A stretch of DNA of 64,000 nt from Kordiimonas sediminis (GTDB lineage: Bacteria > Pseudomonadota > Alphaproteobacteria > Sphingomonadales > Kordiimonadaceae): assembly GCF_014656395.1 (NCBI RefSeq), contig NZ_BNCI01000002.1, forward strand, positions 1-64,000. The letters run 5' to 3'. The translations under genes and the position numbers were made by a program. The notes beneath the pieces are model-generated. The model saw only the letters and a program-made list of their open reading frames with translations, was not told where the DNA came from and made no database searches. Positions 43,614-52,349 of the stretch are shown one piece after another (within the stretch, counting starts at the first letter, position 1; every line of letters begins with the position of its first letter).

Positions 43614-45071
43614 CTAGATGAAATCTGCATAGGGTGCGTATCTGCGTGTAGGTGTAATGACATTGTTCGCAGTAGCATAACTTGCCGTGTAACAGTGTGG
43701 GTCAAAGTCAAAATGGCGGCGGCAATTCTCATGTTCAGAAAGCCCAATCGCTTTTTGAAGTTCTGGTATGACCCCATCGGGCTTATTGACCAAATCTTCA
43801 TACCGACATTCTGTCATCCTAAGTGTTAAAGTGGTTTTCCAGTGATGCCACAAGCGGTGTTGCAGCTGCTGATATTGCTGAATATGCTTCAGGTCATAAC
43901 TATAATCATGGCCTGTGCTGTAATGCTGGAAGAAGTTAGATAACAGCGTATCCTGATCATCTCGAAGGCAGGTGATCACCCGCGCTTGTGGCCATAAAGA
44001 TGCAATCAGTCCCAAGTGAAAAAGGTTCGCTGGCATTTTATCCAGAAAATATGAACAGGTGGCAGGCACGTTACCGTATTCCTGATACTCCTGCAGCCAG
44101 TGGCGCTTGTGGGCTGCAGTTATTTTAGTAAGGGCCGACTGGTGATCCTGATCACGACAGCCCATCATTTGGGGCAGGCTATGAAACAGGGCATCAACGA
44201 AACGTGTTTCCCCGCAGCCGTGAACATCGGGATGGGCGGACAGGATTTCGTGGACCAGCGTTGTCCCACTGCGTGGCATACCGACAATAAAGACAGGGAT
44301 GATACCTGCCTGATCGTCTTCAGGAGGGGCAGGATTGTCCTTTTTGGGGAATAAAGCCGTCAGATATTCCACCCCTGCCTCTGTCTTTTTTGGGTTGTAG
44401 GTTCGTGGAGAGACAGCATCATTAGCCTGCCGGTAGCATGTGAACGCTTGTGCATAATTTTCTTCCGCATCGTATATGGCGGCCAGTTCAAAGAGCAGTG
44501 CCCCACGAGCCTGCTGGCTATGTGTATTTTCAAGGGCAGTGCCAATACTGTCCTTCTGGGAGGGCGGCATTTTCAGGCGCCGTTCAATCCGACTATAAGT
44601 AAGGATAGTGTTTATGCTTCCTGTGCCGTCCTGTATAAGTGGGGACAGCGTTTCATAGGCGTCTTCCAGCTTGTTACGGCGTTCTTGCAGGGCAGCGAGT
44701 GCAGCAACGGGGTCTTCATAGTCAGGGTCCAGATATGCAGCCTGTCTAAAAGCATTTTCCGAGCCTTTTAAATCCCCGTTATCTGCCATAGCAGCGCCCA
44801 TGTTGAACCATGCGGTCTTATTTGTCGGGTGTGCGGCAACAGTCTGTTGATACCAATAGGTAGCACCGTCAAGGTCCCCGGTCATTTGGTGGCAAATACC
44901 TAATTTGAAATAGATACTGTGCTGTGGGTTGTGGGCAGGGATGCAGGCGCGCAAATGTGGTATTGCGTCTGCATAGGTTTGTGCCGCCATGGCAGAGGTT
45001 GCCGCAGTGAATGCAGATGAGGGGTTTTGGGGCACGGTTTCTACACCAGTTTTATGCGTCATGCTGATCAC
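43614..45071 (-). CDS. TPR-repeat sulfotransferase
   Basis: The 485-residue protein has three to four tetratricopeptide repeats in residues 30-130 (IYFKLGICHQMTGDLDGATYWYQ) and a sulfotransferase domain. Its PAPS-binding loop is VGMPRSGTTLVHE (about residue 257), and a second site is ARVITCLRDDQDTLLSNFF. It would transfer sulfate from PAPS to a sugar, peptide or other acceptor, or be a sulfotransferase-fold relative. It is the last gene of a six-gene minus-strand operon and overlaps the preceding gene by about 20 bases. Confidence 0.85.
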   Translation of the reverse strand: MISMTHKTGVETVPQNPSSAFTAATSAMAAQTYADAIPHLRACIPAHNPQHSIYFKLGICHQMTGDLDGATYWYQQTVAAHPTNKTAWFNMGAAMADNGDLKGSENAFRQAAYLDPDYEDPVAALAALQERRNKLEDAYETLSPLIQDGTGSINTILTYSRIERRLKMPPSQKDSIGTALENTHSQQARGALLFELAAIYDAEENYAQAFTCYRQANDAVSPRTYNPKKTEAGVEYLTALFPKKDNPAPPEDDQAGIIPVFIVGMPRSGTTLVHEILSAHPDVHGCGETRFVDALFHSLPQMMGCRDQDHQSALTKITAAHKRHWLQEYQEYGNVPATCSYFLDKMPANLFHLGLIASLWPQARVITCLRDDQDTLLSNFFQHYSTGHDYSYDLKHIQQYQQLQHRLWHHWKTTLTLRMTECRYEDLVNKPDGVIPELQKAIGLSEHENCRRHFDFDPHCYTASYATANNVITPTRRYAPYADFI

Positions 45072-45516
45072 TTCCCATTAATGTCTCTATCATGGATGCC
45101 TTGGTGGTTTTAGTCTGCTCTGATTTGGCCGCATCCGAGGGTGGCTTTGGTTTTGTGGGCTTTGTGCCTGTGGTGGTTTTCTTTCCTGTTTTCTCAGTGG
45201 CTGATTTTTTCACGGGGTTTTTTGTGGACCTGGATCGTTCTTCAGGGGCATCTATTGTATCGGATGGGGGCTGGGTAGTTTGGTCATCAATCAGGATCGA
45301 CCGCTGGGCCGAAAATATATTATCCAGCATTGCGAGATCGGCATCTCTGCTTGCAAAACTTTTGTAGCGAATACTAAGCGGGGATTCAGAATCCATCGTT
45401 TTGATGGAAAGGCCGGGTTGTTCATGTTCTTCATCAGATCCGGGAGTGCCGGTTCCAGAGTACCAGACAAGGTGCTCCAGATTAATGCGAAGGCGGCCAA
45501 GAATAACGGCTTTCAT
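45052..45516 (-). CDS. Unknown protein with small beta domain and low-complexity basic tail
   Basis: Not recognised. From ATG 45516 the protein has about 154 residues. Residues 1-70 look like a compact beta domain (MKAVILGRLRINLEHLVWYSG, LSIRYKSFASRDADLAML). The second half is Lys/Thr/Pro/Ser-rich and probably disordered (KKTTTGTKPTKPKPP). The start lies just 3 bases past the stop of the upstream methyltransferase-like gene, and its end overlaps the sulfotransferase gene, so all are co-translated. Confidence 0.55.
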   Translation of the reverse strand: MKAVILGRLRINLEHLVWYSGTGTPGSDEEHEQPGLSIKTMDSESPLSIRYKSFASRDADLAMLDNIFSAQRSILIDDQTTQPPSDTIDAPEERSRSTKNPVKKSATEKTGKKTTTGTKPTKPKPPSDAAKSEQTKTTKASMIETLMGSDQHDA

Positions 45517-45518
45517 GG

Positions 45519-46370
45519 TCAAGGTTTTGCTCCTGCATCTTGAACGGTTCTGCACAGGTGTGCGAACCGTGCACGCACGTGGTCCACTGCTGCCTGCTCC
45601 TCACTGCCTGGGCAGGCAGATATCTGTGCGAAGGGCTTAAAGCTTGCGTCTGCAGATCTTGGAGGACGGTTTGTCACAAGCATATTCATGGAATGGGGCT
45701 GGCAATTATACTGAAAAAGGTGGGGCCAGTGTGCCGCAGCAAGTGTTTTAAGTGCCACTGAATAGTTAGAATGATCAAGGCGCGTGATCAGGTTGAACCA
45801 GTGCTCATTCGCTGAGTGAAATAAATTTTTCAGAAAACGGGGATTTGTAAGGAGTGGATTGATTTCTGCCCGGCCGTCATCAATGTCAAAAATGACGAAG
45901 TCATACTGATTTGATGTTTGTTGTAGCCATGTGTCCGCACATGCACAAAAGACAGATAATCGCCCCAGATTTTCATAGTGCCGATATAGGGGGTAATGGC
46001 GTCCAACGACCTCAATCAGATCATTATCAATTTCAATCACATCCAGTGTCAGTTCCGGAAAGTTAGACAGAAGGGAGATAGCTCCCTCAGCACCACCAAG
46101 ACCCAGCATTAAACCGCGTCCTTTCGGGTGGGACAGGGCGGCGATTAGCCAACCCGCAGTATAGGTGCAGGCCCCGATAGGGCCAGGGCCTTTTATAGGG
46201 GGGCGGGTGCTGTCCATTTGGGATGTTGTGGGTGACAAGAACACAGCTGATTGCAGTCGCCCCGCATTATAAAACCACCGTTTTCCTGCAAGGTCCTGTA
46301 TGGTGATGGGGCCGAACATGCCAGCTGTTTCTGACAGAATATGCCCGCCTATGGGAACCGTGCGGTGCAT
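45519..46370 (-). CDS. Spermidine-synthase-like / SAM-binding protein
   Basis: The 283-residue protein has the Rossmann SAM-type motifs of the spermidine synthase family: GRGLMLGLGGAEGAISLL, LTLDVIEIDNDLIEVV and YDFVIFDIDDGR. The family's substrate-gate residues were not recognised, and the acidic DIDDG replaces the usual catalytic segment, so the true donor and acceptor are uncertain. It begins right after the stop of the 46371-46892 gene. Its operon neighbours are mostly unknown. Confidence 0.65.
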   Translation of the reverse strand: MHRTVPIGGHILSETAGMFGPITIQDLAGKRWFYNAGRLQSAVFLSPTTSQMDSTRPPIKGPGPIGACTYTAGWLIAALSHPKGRGLMLGLGGAEGAISLLSNFPELTLDVIEIDNDLIEVVGRHYPLYRHYENLGRLSVFCACADTWLQQTSNQYDFVIFDIDDGRAEINPLLTNPRFLKNLFHSANEHWFNLITRLDHSNYSVALKTLAAAHWPHLFQYNCQPHSMNMLVTNRPPRSADASFKPFAQISACPGSEEQAAVDHVRARFAHLCRTVQDAGAKP

Positions 46371-46892
46371 TTAGCTATCCTTGTGATCAGCCATATGGCC
46401 TTTGAAATTCAGCTCAAGGACGGTTAGGCGATCATTCAACATTTTCTCTAGTTCAAAGGCTTGTTCCACCTGCAGCAAATCGTCAGCAATTTCCTGATCC
46501 GCAGAGACGGCTACGGCCTCTTTCCTGGCCAGCTCCGCGGCGGCTTTTGCTTTTGCAGTTTGCCGCTTAGTGCTTTTCCCAGTGGATGCCCTGCCTTTGG
46601 GGGGAGCAGTTTTTGGAGCTCCTTCCGGTCGTCGGGAATGCTCTGCCAACTTGTTCAGAAGGCTTTCTGACGGTGTTTTGGGCAGGGCAGCATCAATTTC
46701 GCCCGTTTTATCATTGCGTCTAAGAAGTAGGGGCAGGGTGATATGACAATGGGAAATCCGAAGGTGGGGGCCACTGGCTTTCGCCTGCATTTTAGTGTTT
46801 CCTGCTTCCAGTTCTTTCTGCAGGGTGTGCAGAAGATCAGCAAGTGACCCCCAGTCTTCATCGTCCTGGTCATGTTTTTTGTGATCAGGCAC
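46371..46892 (-). CDS. Unknown protein with basic linker and C-terminal coiled coil
   Basis: Not recognised. The 173-residue protein has an acidic N-terminus (HDQDDEDWGSLADLLHTLQKEL), a short beta segment (HLRISHCHITLPLLLRR), a Lys/Ala/Thr-rich linker near 100-130 and a C-terminal helix with heptad spacing (LLQVEQAFELEKMLNDRLTVLEL). This suits an adaptor or scaffold. It lies between two co-oriented unknown genes of the same operon. Confidence 0.5.
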   Translation of the reverse strand: MPDHKKHDQDDEDWGSLADLLHTLQKELEAGNTKMQAKASGPHLRISHCHITLPLLLRRNDKTGEIDAALPKTPSESLLNKLAEHSRRPEGAPKTAPPKGRASTGKSTKRQTAKAKAAAELARKEAVAVSADQEIADDLLQVEQAFELEKMLNDRLTVLELNFKGHMADHKDS

Positions 46893-46906
46893 GTTCTTCT
46901 CCGTTA

Positions 46907-47203
46907 TCAGGTGTTCTCAGCTGCGATAACTACCAGCGGTACAATGGTACATTTCACTTCAATGCCCATTTTGCTTTCGTACCCCAGTGTCAGCTGTTCC
47001 TTGATGCCGATACCGAAAATCGTCAGCGACACGTCCGTGCTGCTGTTGACGGTATAGTCGGCAGAGATGTTGATATCGAACATATATTGCTTGATTTGCA
47101 TGGGTTGTGTCGCGGTGGACATCAGCTTTTGTGCTGTCCCCGCTGCCCCTGCAAAGGCAATAATATATGCCGACAGTTCAACGATATTTCCTCCTGCACT
47201 CAT
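46907..47203 (-). CDS. Small beta-rich protein of unknown function
   Basis: The ATG at 47203 follows GAGGAG by 7 bases, giving 98 residues; an upstream frame to 47239 is less likely. An N-terminal Ala/Gly-rich helix (ELSAYIIAFAGAAGTAQKL) is followed by alternating strands (MFDINISADYTVNSSTDVSL, LGYESKMGIEVKCTIVPLVV). It could be a structural subunit or pilin-like unit, but there is no signal peptide. No family was recognised. Confidence 0.5.
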   Translation of the reverse strand: MSAGGNIVELSAYIIAFAGAAGTAQKLMSTATQPMQIKQYMFDINISADYTVNSSTDVSLTIFGIGIKEQLTLGYESKMGIEVKCTIVPLVVIAAENT

Positions 47204-47306
47204 AGGTTTTCTCCTCTCTTTATGTGAAAGTTGGTTCACTCAAAACACAACTGTTTTGATGAGCAGGCGAGCAAGGAAGCCTGCTCTTCAGGGTTAGCAA
47301 GAGCGT

Positions 47307-47837
47307 TTAATTGCGTTTATAAACAACCCCGATTGGGAACAGGGTTTTGGCTTTGATGGCATTTTTGACTTTAGCGTCTTCGTGTTCTGCCTGATTGATC
47401 CATGTTTGAATGGTGGCAGCATCATCAACCATAAAGACCATAACGCCGTATTTGACAGACTGGATTGCTATCTGGTTTTCCAGTTTCCGCAGATCATTAA
47501 GAACCGAAGTGTAGGAATAGTCTGTCTTTAATTCCATCGCACCAATATAGTCCGTTGCAACTTCAACCCACATAATGTCGCTACGTGTCTCCACGTTGTT
47601 GGGGCTATAGGGCTGTTCCAGAAACAACATGTATTTATCGTACTTGCCCTGTACTACACGCCGTGCCAGTAGGTCATAAATCATGCCCTGAATGGACCAT
47701 TCATAGAATGTTTTGGGATTGGTGGAATGGTTAAAAAAGGAATCAATTCCTGTGAAACTATCATACTCCCCCAGGACAGCTTCCAGATCTGTTTTGACTT
47801 GACCCTTCGTCAGATATTTCAAGATATCGTCAGACAT
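47307..47837 (-). CDS. Unknown protein with a possible nuclease-like E-x-K motif
   Basis: Not recognised. The 176-residue protein is the first gene of the six-gene minus-strand operon. The segment VEVATDYIGAMELKTDYSY, preceded by an Asp in RSDIMW, resembles the strand-turn-strand D…E-x-K core of PD-(D/E)xK-type folds. A helix (DLRKLENQIAIQ) and another strand (YGVMVFMVDD) follow. The nuclease fold is a guess from motif shape; substrate unknown. Confidence 0.45.
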   Translation of the reverse strand: MSDDILKYLTKGQVKTDLEAVLGEYDSFTGIDSFFNHSTNPKTFYEWSIQGMIYDLLARRVVQGKYDKYMLFLEQPYSPNNVETRSDIMWVEVATDYIGAMELKTDYSYTSVLNDLRKLENQIAIQSVKYGVMVFMVDDAATIQTWINQAEHEDAKVKNAIKAKTLFPIGVVYKRN

Positions 47838-47991
47838 CGTGCAACTCCATAGTTGTTTAAGAATTTAGACTCAAAACTATAGAGGGTGCGATTCTATACG
47901 CTGAAGCGCGAAAAAAGACAATCAAATATTGAAAATAAAAAATGAATATCAATATAAAGGTGTATATCTATTGCAACGGGAGGAAACGAAA

Positions 47992-48756
47992 ATGGATATG
48001 AAACTGCTGATTGCCACGCCGTGTTATGGCGGGATGGCGACTACGGAATACCTGGAAAGCATGCTGCGCCTGGCAAAGATGGACGTTGCCTTTGATTTGA
48101 TGCTGATTGCGAATGAAAGCCTGATTCCCAGGGCCCGTAATAGCTGCGTGGCGGCATTTCTTGGCAATGAAAGCTATACGCATTTGCTATTCATTGATGC
48201 AGACATTGGGTTTATGCCGCATGAACTTGGGCGACTGCTATCACTCGACAAGCCAGTCGTCGCGGGCGTGTATCCCAAGAAGAAGCGTAATTGGGAGAAG
48301 GGGGCAAAGATGGGCTATAACACTGCCGATGAATTGCAGTACGGCACACTCGATTATGTTTTAAATGTCTGCGAAGAAGGCGAAACGCTGGACGGTGAAA
48401 CATTCGACGGTGCTGTAACTGACGGGTTTATGCGTGTAGCTTATGCGGGTACCGGTTTTATGCTGATACAGCGTCAGGTTTTCACCAAATTGATGGATCG
48501 TTTTCCAGAAGATCAATTTCTGGATGAAGGGGAAGGGTATGACCGGGAAAGCATGAAAAGCCGTTTCTGGAATTTCTTTGCGCCGATGATACACCCCCAG
48601 TCAAAACGATATCTAAGTGAAGATTTTGGATTTTGCTATAAGTGGCGCGTGTGTGGCGGGGAGATATGGGTTAACTGTATGTCGGAACTAACCCATGTTG
48701 GACGGTCTGTGTACCACGGGGATGTGTCCAGGATACGGAAAGAAGCGGCGGAGTAA
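47992..48756 (+). CDS. Glycosyltransferase family 2-like protein
   Basis: The product has about 254 residues. ATG 47992 follows GGGAGG and starts at the nucleotide-sugar strand (KLLIATPCYGG). HLLFIDADIGF carries the DxD metal motif; PRARNSCVAAFLG precedes it and AYAGTGFMLIQRQVF follows. It would transfer a sugar from a nucleotide donor in the cytoplasm. It diverges from the unknown operon with the sulfotransferase, which suggests a shared role in making a modified glycan, but this is inference. Confidence 0.75.
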   Translation: MDMKLLIATPCYGGMATTEYLESMLRLAKMDVAFDLMLIANESLIPRARNSCVAAFLGNESYTHLLFIDADIGFMPHELGRLLSLDKPVVAGVYPKKKRNWEKGAKMGYNTADELQYGTLDYVLNVCEEGETLDGETFDGAVTDGFMRVAYAGTGFMLIQRQVFTKLMDRFPEDQFLDEGEGYDRESMKSRFWNFFAPMIHPQSKRYLSEDFGFCYKWRVCGGEIWVNCMSELTHVGRSVYHGDVSRIRKEAAE

Positions 48757-48809
48757 GGACAGGCAGGGGCGATACTATATCGCCCCGTACCTATGTTTGT
48801 CCGCTTCGC

Positions 48810-49796
48810 CTAACTTGCAGTCTGCTCAGATCTTGCCTGACGGAAAAGGGCAACATCAGCACCATACACATTCCACGACATAAAAGTTTCTGGTGGATAA
48901 TTGAAATAGTTCAGATAGTCGTATTTTGCACAAAGCTTCTTAGTTATCTCCAGAATGACATCGCGTTTCAAGCCACCGTTTTCACCAAGGTTTTCTGTAT
49001 CCTTACGTGCATTTCTAACGGCATCTTCAATGTCGGTAATCAGGTTTAACTGATAGGAGGCGATGGCAGGGGTCGCCGGGTCGCCGTGGCCGCTATAGAG
49101 TGTTTTGGTGGCCTGAAAATCGTCACGCAGGCGCTGGAGTTGGTTTTTGCTTTCAAACAGCCGCGCTTCCCCAATCCAGTTGGGATGGCCGACCATGGCG
49201 ACATCCCCTATGAACACGGCGGACAGTTGCGGTACTTCTATCAGCAAATGTCCTTCTGCTTCACCGGGACCATAGTCGTGGAATGTCAATTCAACGCCAG
49301 CAACGGTCATGGTTTCCCCGTCACTGACTGTTTTGGTCGGGAAAACAGGGTGTGTTGTCAGATTGCCTTCAAAGTTTTTGGCAAATTCAAAGGCCATAAA
49401 TTGTTTGTAAAATGGGGGCGCGGCTTCTACGCCTTGCTGTGTTGAATATACGGGAAACTGTCCCAGTGATTGCTGCAAGGTATCAAGCCCCGCAAAATGA
49501 TCGAAATGCGGATGGGTGATAAAGGCGGCTTCTACCGGCTTGCCCGTCGCTTTGATCAGGCTGGCAAGCTTTGAGGCGTCAGAGTTTAACATCTGACTGT
49601 CTATCAAAATGATACCAGTGGCAGATTCGATCCAGTAAGCGTTTGTGTCCCATGCTTCCTGGCTTGCCACAAATCGGTGAACAGTGGGCGGTTCAGTATT
49701 TTCTGCATACGTCGCTGTTGAAAACAGAAATGCCGGTACAACAAGCCGGGCCAGTACCCGCCATATCGGCATGATGATGATAGTGGATAAAGTCAT
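48810..49796 (-). CDS. Exported metallo-beta-lactamase-fold hydrolase
   Basis: The product has about 328 residues. ATG 49796 follows GGGAGG. A signal peptide (RVLARLVVPAFLFSTATYA) leads to the MBL zinc motif THPHFDHFAG, His in GEAEGHLLIE, Asp in FIGDVAMVG and His in YSGHGDP. The set is typical of the glyoxalase II / B-class lactamase superfamily. The substrate is not predictable, and resistance should not be assumed. Confidence 0.85.
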   Translation of the reverse strand: MTLSTIIIMPIWRVLARLVVPAFLFSTATYAENTEPPTVHRFVASQEAWDTNAYWIESATGIILIDSQMLNSDASKLASLIKATGKPVEAAFITHPHFDHFAGLDTLQQSLGQFPVYSTQQGVEAAPPFYKQFMAFEFAKNFEGNLTTHPVFPTKTVSDGETMTVAGVELTFHDYGPGEAEGHLLIEVPQLSAVFIGDVAMVGHPNWIGEARLFESKNQLQRLRDDFQATKTLYSGHGDPATPAIASYQLNLITDIEDAVRNARKDTENLGENGGLKRDVILEITKKLCAKYDYLNYFNYPPETFMSWNVYGADVALFRQARSEQTAS

Positions 49797-49929
49797 TGCG
49801 TCCTCCCCATTTCCCAGTTTCTGCATACCCCTTCTGCCGGGACACGTCTATTTACACTTGGTTTATAGAAAAGGGTGAGGCGAGACCTACAGGAACACTG
49901 CAGGCCTCTATGTTGATACCTGAAAAATA

Positions 49930-50457
49930 TCAGTCCTCAGACAGACAGCGTGGATCAGAATCTTGTATTAGCCTTATTTTTTGGCGTGTCAAAGGGATCG
50001 GTAGACATCCGTGCCCTTGTTCGCAAATCATATCCCACTGTGGCCGTGCTCGCTGGTGACATTCCAGACAATTGCCGCCGAACCGGTTAAAGACCTCGTC
50101 CGCGCCGCGTACTTTGATGCTACTTCCCTCGGCAGATACATTCAGTTCGAAAAACTCCCAGTCTTTTGTTTTGGGGTTCCAGCCTTCCTCGCGTTTCACC
50201 ATGACTTCCTGCGGCACGAGCTGGACAACTGACCCTGGCGGGTAAACGCCACCTTTTTTTGAATTTGCTACCTCCAGCGTAGCATCCAGATCACCAAGAA
50301 GATTATCCACATAAAAATGACGCACCTTTTCCATGTCAGACAGGCACCGGAAGCTTTCATCCGTTATGACAACTTCTTTAGTGTCGGTAGTGTCCGCATG
50401 GGCCGACACAGAAAAGGGAACAAACAGACAAAAGAAAAGAATGAAATATTTTTGCAT
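49930..50457 (-). CDS. Exported single-heme protein, cytochrome P460-like
   Basis: The 175-residue product has a signal peptide (ILFFCLFVPFSVSAHA) and one c-type heme motif, CLECH, near residue 134. The central part (KKGGVYPPGSVVQLVPQEVM, WNPKTKDWEFFEL) has the beta-rich pattern of cytochrome P460-like proteins. It would be periplasmic and carry one covalent heme. Three more cysteines follow the heme motif. Function unknown; redox or nitrogen-oxide chemistry is possible. Confidence 0.7.
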   Translation of the reverse strand: MQKYFILFFCLFVPFSVSAHADTTDTKEVVITDESFRCLSDMEKVRHFYVDNLLGDLDATLEVANSKKGGVYPPGSVVQLVPQEVMVKREEGWNPKTKDWEFFELNVSAEGSSIKVRGADEVFNRFGGNCLECHQRARPQWDMICEQGHGCLPIPLTRQKIRLIQDSDPRCLSED

Positions 50458-50624
50458 TTTGGTAGTTCCTTATACTACCCCCAAACGATGCAGAGGATAA
50501 CTATGGGCAAAGGACTTATTCTTTCAAGTGAACTTTCCGTGATGAGGTGGTTTCGGAACAGGCTTGTGATTTCGCAGTTTCGTGGGTAGGGTCGCAGCAA
50601 TTATGTAGTTTCAGGAGCCAATGT

Positions 50625-51452
50625 ATGCCGAGAAGATTTCTAGGAATTTGTTTGTCAGTCCTTACTGCAGTAAGTGCACCAGCGTTACTGTCCCCCGCTT
50701 TATCTGCAGCGGACGATATACGCTTTGACTCTGCCGCTTTTGATCCAGATACGGCCTTTGCACCGTCTGCTTCTATTATGGCAGATGTGGACGCAACTCT
50801 CGCTATTGCCAAAAAGGAAGGCAAGCTTGCGGCGCTTATCCTTGGGGCCAACTGGTGTCATGATAGCCGTGGTTTGGCCAAGCATTTTACTGACCCTGCT
50901 GTGGCTTCACTTCTGGCAAAACATTACGCGGTTAAATTCCTGGATGTTGGGTATCTGGAAAAAGGCGTGGATGTCGCCAACCGGTTTGGGTTGCCCGTTT
51001 ACTACGGCACGCCAACTTTGCTTGTTGTGGACCCAGCAACTGAAACGCTTCTGAATAAGGACAATGTCTATTTGTGGCGCGATAGCTATTCCATGAAAAT
51101 GGAAGATGTGCGTGCATCAATCGAAGCAATGGCAACCAGCAAGCCTGTAGCAGAGACTGTGCCCGATAATCCCGCGCTTCAGGATGCGCTGGCCAGTATT
51201 GATGCGTTTGAAGAAAAGCACGCGCGCCGTATTGAGGCTGCCTTCAGTGTCGTTGGGCCAATGTTAAAGGCATACAAAGACGGCAAAACACCTGAGAATT
51301 TTGAAAATTACTGGGGTGAACTGAGAGAGCTTCGGTATGGCCTGACAGACGATGTTACGGCTCTACGGCAAGGTGTCTGGCAGCGGTACCGCGCAGGAGA
51401 TGCAGATTTAAGCGTTACGTTTCCCGAATACCCAGCTTTTAGCTGGGAATAG
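50625..51452 (+). CDS. Exported thioredoxin-fold protein with WCxxS site
   Basis: The product has about 275 residues. ATG 50625 follows AGGAG by 7 bases. A signal peptide (ICLSVLTAVSAPALLSPALS) is followed by a thioredoxin fold whose active site reads GANWCHDS, with Ser in place of the second Cys. The cis-Pro is in YYGTPTLLVV. A helical C-terminal domain is added. A single Cys suggests disulphide isomerase, heme or sensor roles rather than a full oxidoreductase. Confidence 0.75.
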   Translation: MPRRFLGICLSVLTAVSAPALLSPALSAADDIRFDSAAFDPDTAFAPSASIMADVDATLAIAKKEGKLAALILGANWCHDSRGLAKHFTDPAVASLLAKHYAVKFLDVGYLEKGVDVANRFGLPVYYGTPTLLVVDPATETLLNKDNVYLWRDSYSMKMEDVRASIEAMATSKPVAETVPDNPALQDALASIDAFEEKHARRIEAAFSVVGPMLKAYKDGKTPENFENYWGELRELRYGLTDDVTALRQGVWQRYRAGDADLSVTFPEYPAFSWE

Positions 51453-51470
51453 TATAGCAAAATACGCAAG

Positions 51471-51504
51471 AGCCGAGGCAGATACCCACGCCTCGGCTTT
51501 TTTA
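51471..51504 (+). terminator. Rho-independent terminator
   Basis: Arms GCCGAGGC / GCCTCGGC followed by a T-run, 19 bases after the thioredoxin-fold gene and facing the convergent XRE gene; it may serve both. Confidence 0.9.
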
Positions 51505-51514
51505 TTGTTAAAAG

Positions 51515-51874
51515 CTAGACTGAGGTGCTGTCTTCAAGATGCGCCAATGAGTGCACAATGTTTAAGAAAGTGCTCTGGCTTTGTCTGTCCATGCTTTGAA
51601 ATGCATGCGCGAGTTCGCGTTTTTCTCTGGAAACTTCCTCGGCAGATTGCTCAAGGTTGCCATTGTTGGGGAAAAAGGATTCCACGCGTACGTTCAGTGA
51701 TTTAGCAAAACGCAAAAGTTTGCCCGCAGAAATCCTGTTGTGACCCTTTTCGTATTTTTGAATTTGTTGAAAAGTAAGGCCAACTTCCTTGGACAAATCG
51801 GTTTGGGTTAAACCCCGTTTCTTACGTATTTCGGCTAATTTGGAGCCGACGGCGATGTCTATCGGATCTGGCAT
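51515..51874 (-). CDS. XRE-family transcriptional regulator
   Basis: The product has about 119 residues. ATG 51874 follows AGGA by 6 bases; the upstream frame is not needed. The helix-turn-helix is KLAEIRKKRGLTQTDLSKEV and GLTFQQIQKYEKGHNRIS, the cI-like type frequent in Alphaproteobacteria. The C-terminal helices probably dimerise. Two TGTCTAGG direct repeats (51913, 51937) upstream may be its operator. Confidence 0.85.
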   Translation of the reverse strand: MPDPIDIAVGSKLAEIRKKRGLTQTDLSKEVGLTFQQIQKYEKGHNRISAGKLLRFAKSLNVRVESFFPNNGNLEQSAEEVSREKRELAHAFQSMDRQSQSTFLNIVHSLAHLEDSTSV

Positions 51875-52349
51875 AATCATTCCTAAAGTTACTGTTGCCC
51901 CCCGGCGTGGTATGTCTAGGCAAAGGAAAGGGGATTTGTCTAGGAAATCCGGTGATTTTGAGTGGTACAATATGCATTTTCAACCACAGTGCCTCTTATA
52001 AAAGTTAAAAGTTGAATTTGCGTGAAAAATCATGTTTCTTTTTGGTTGAAAATGGTAACCCGGCTCCGGGGACTATTCCGGTTTGTGATATGTCCGAGAA
52101 TCAATTTCATAGCCATCTTGCTTTTGTGTTTTGGGGGGCGTGGAGTGCGCAGCGTTGTCTCTGTGCAGGTTGGCGTTGTCCGACTTGATGAAGCTTCAGT
52201 TTACCTGTGTTTTAAATTGGTGACACTTGGTGTCAAACCACTGGTAAAGTATTTTCTGACAGTATTTATTGATTGGCCAAAAGCGCAAATAGTCGGTAAA
52301 ACAAGCGAAAAATTACCGCGAACTTCGAACTAAGAATAGGGACAATAGA
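51875..52349. other. Regulatory region between XRE gene and tdh
   Basis: No credible gene. It contains TGTCTAGG direct repeats at 51913-51920 and 51937-51944 near the XRE start, and an inverted repeat TGACAC-TTG-GTGTCA at 52221-52235 near tdh. A plus-strand frame across it lacks a ribosome site and protein-like composition. Confidence 0.5.

Noticed and set aside
52022..52333. 103-residue plus-strand frame before tdh
   Set aside because: No ribosome site, odd composition, and it covers the tdh promoter region with an inverted repeat.
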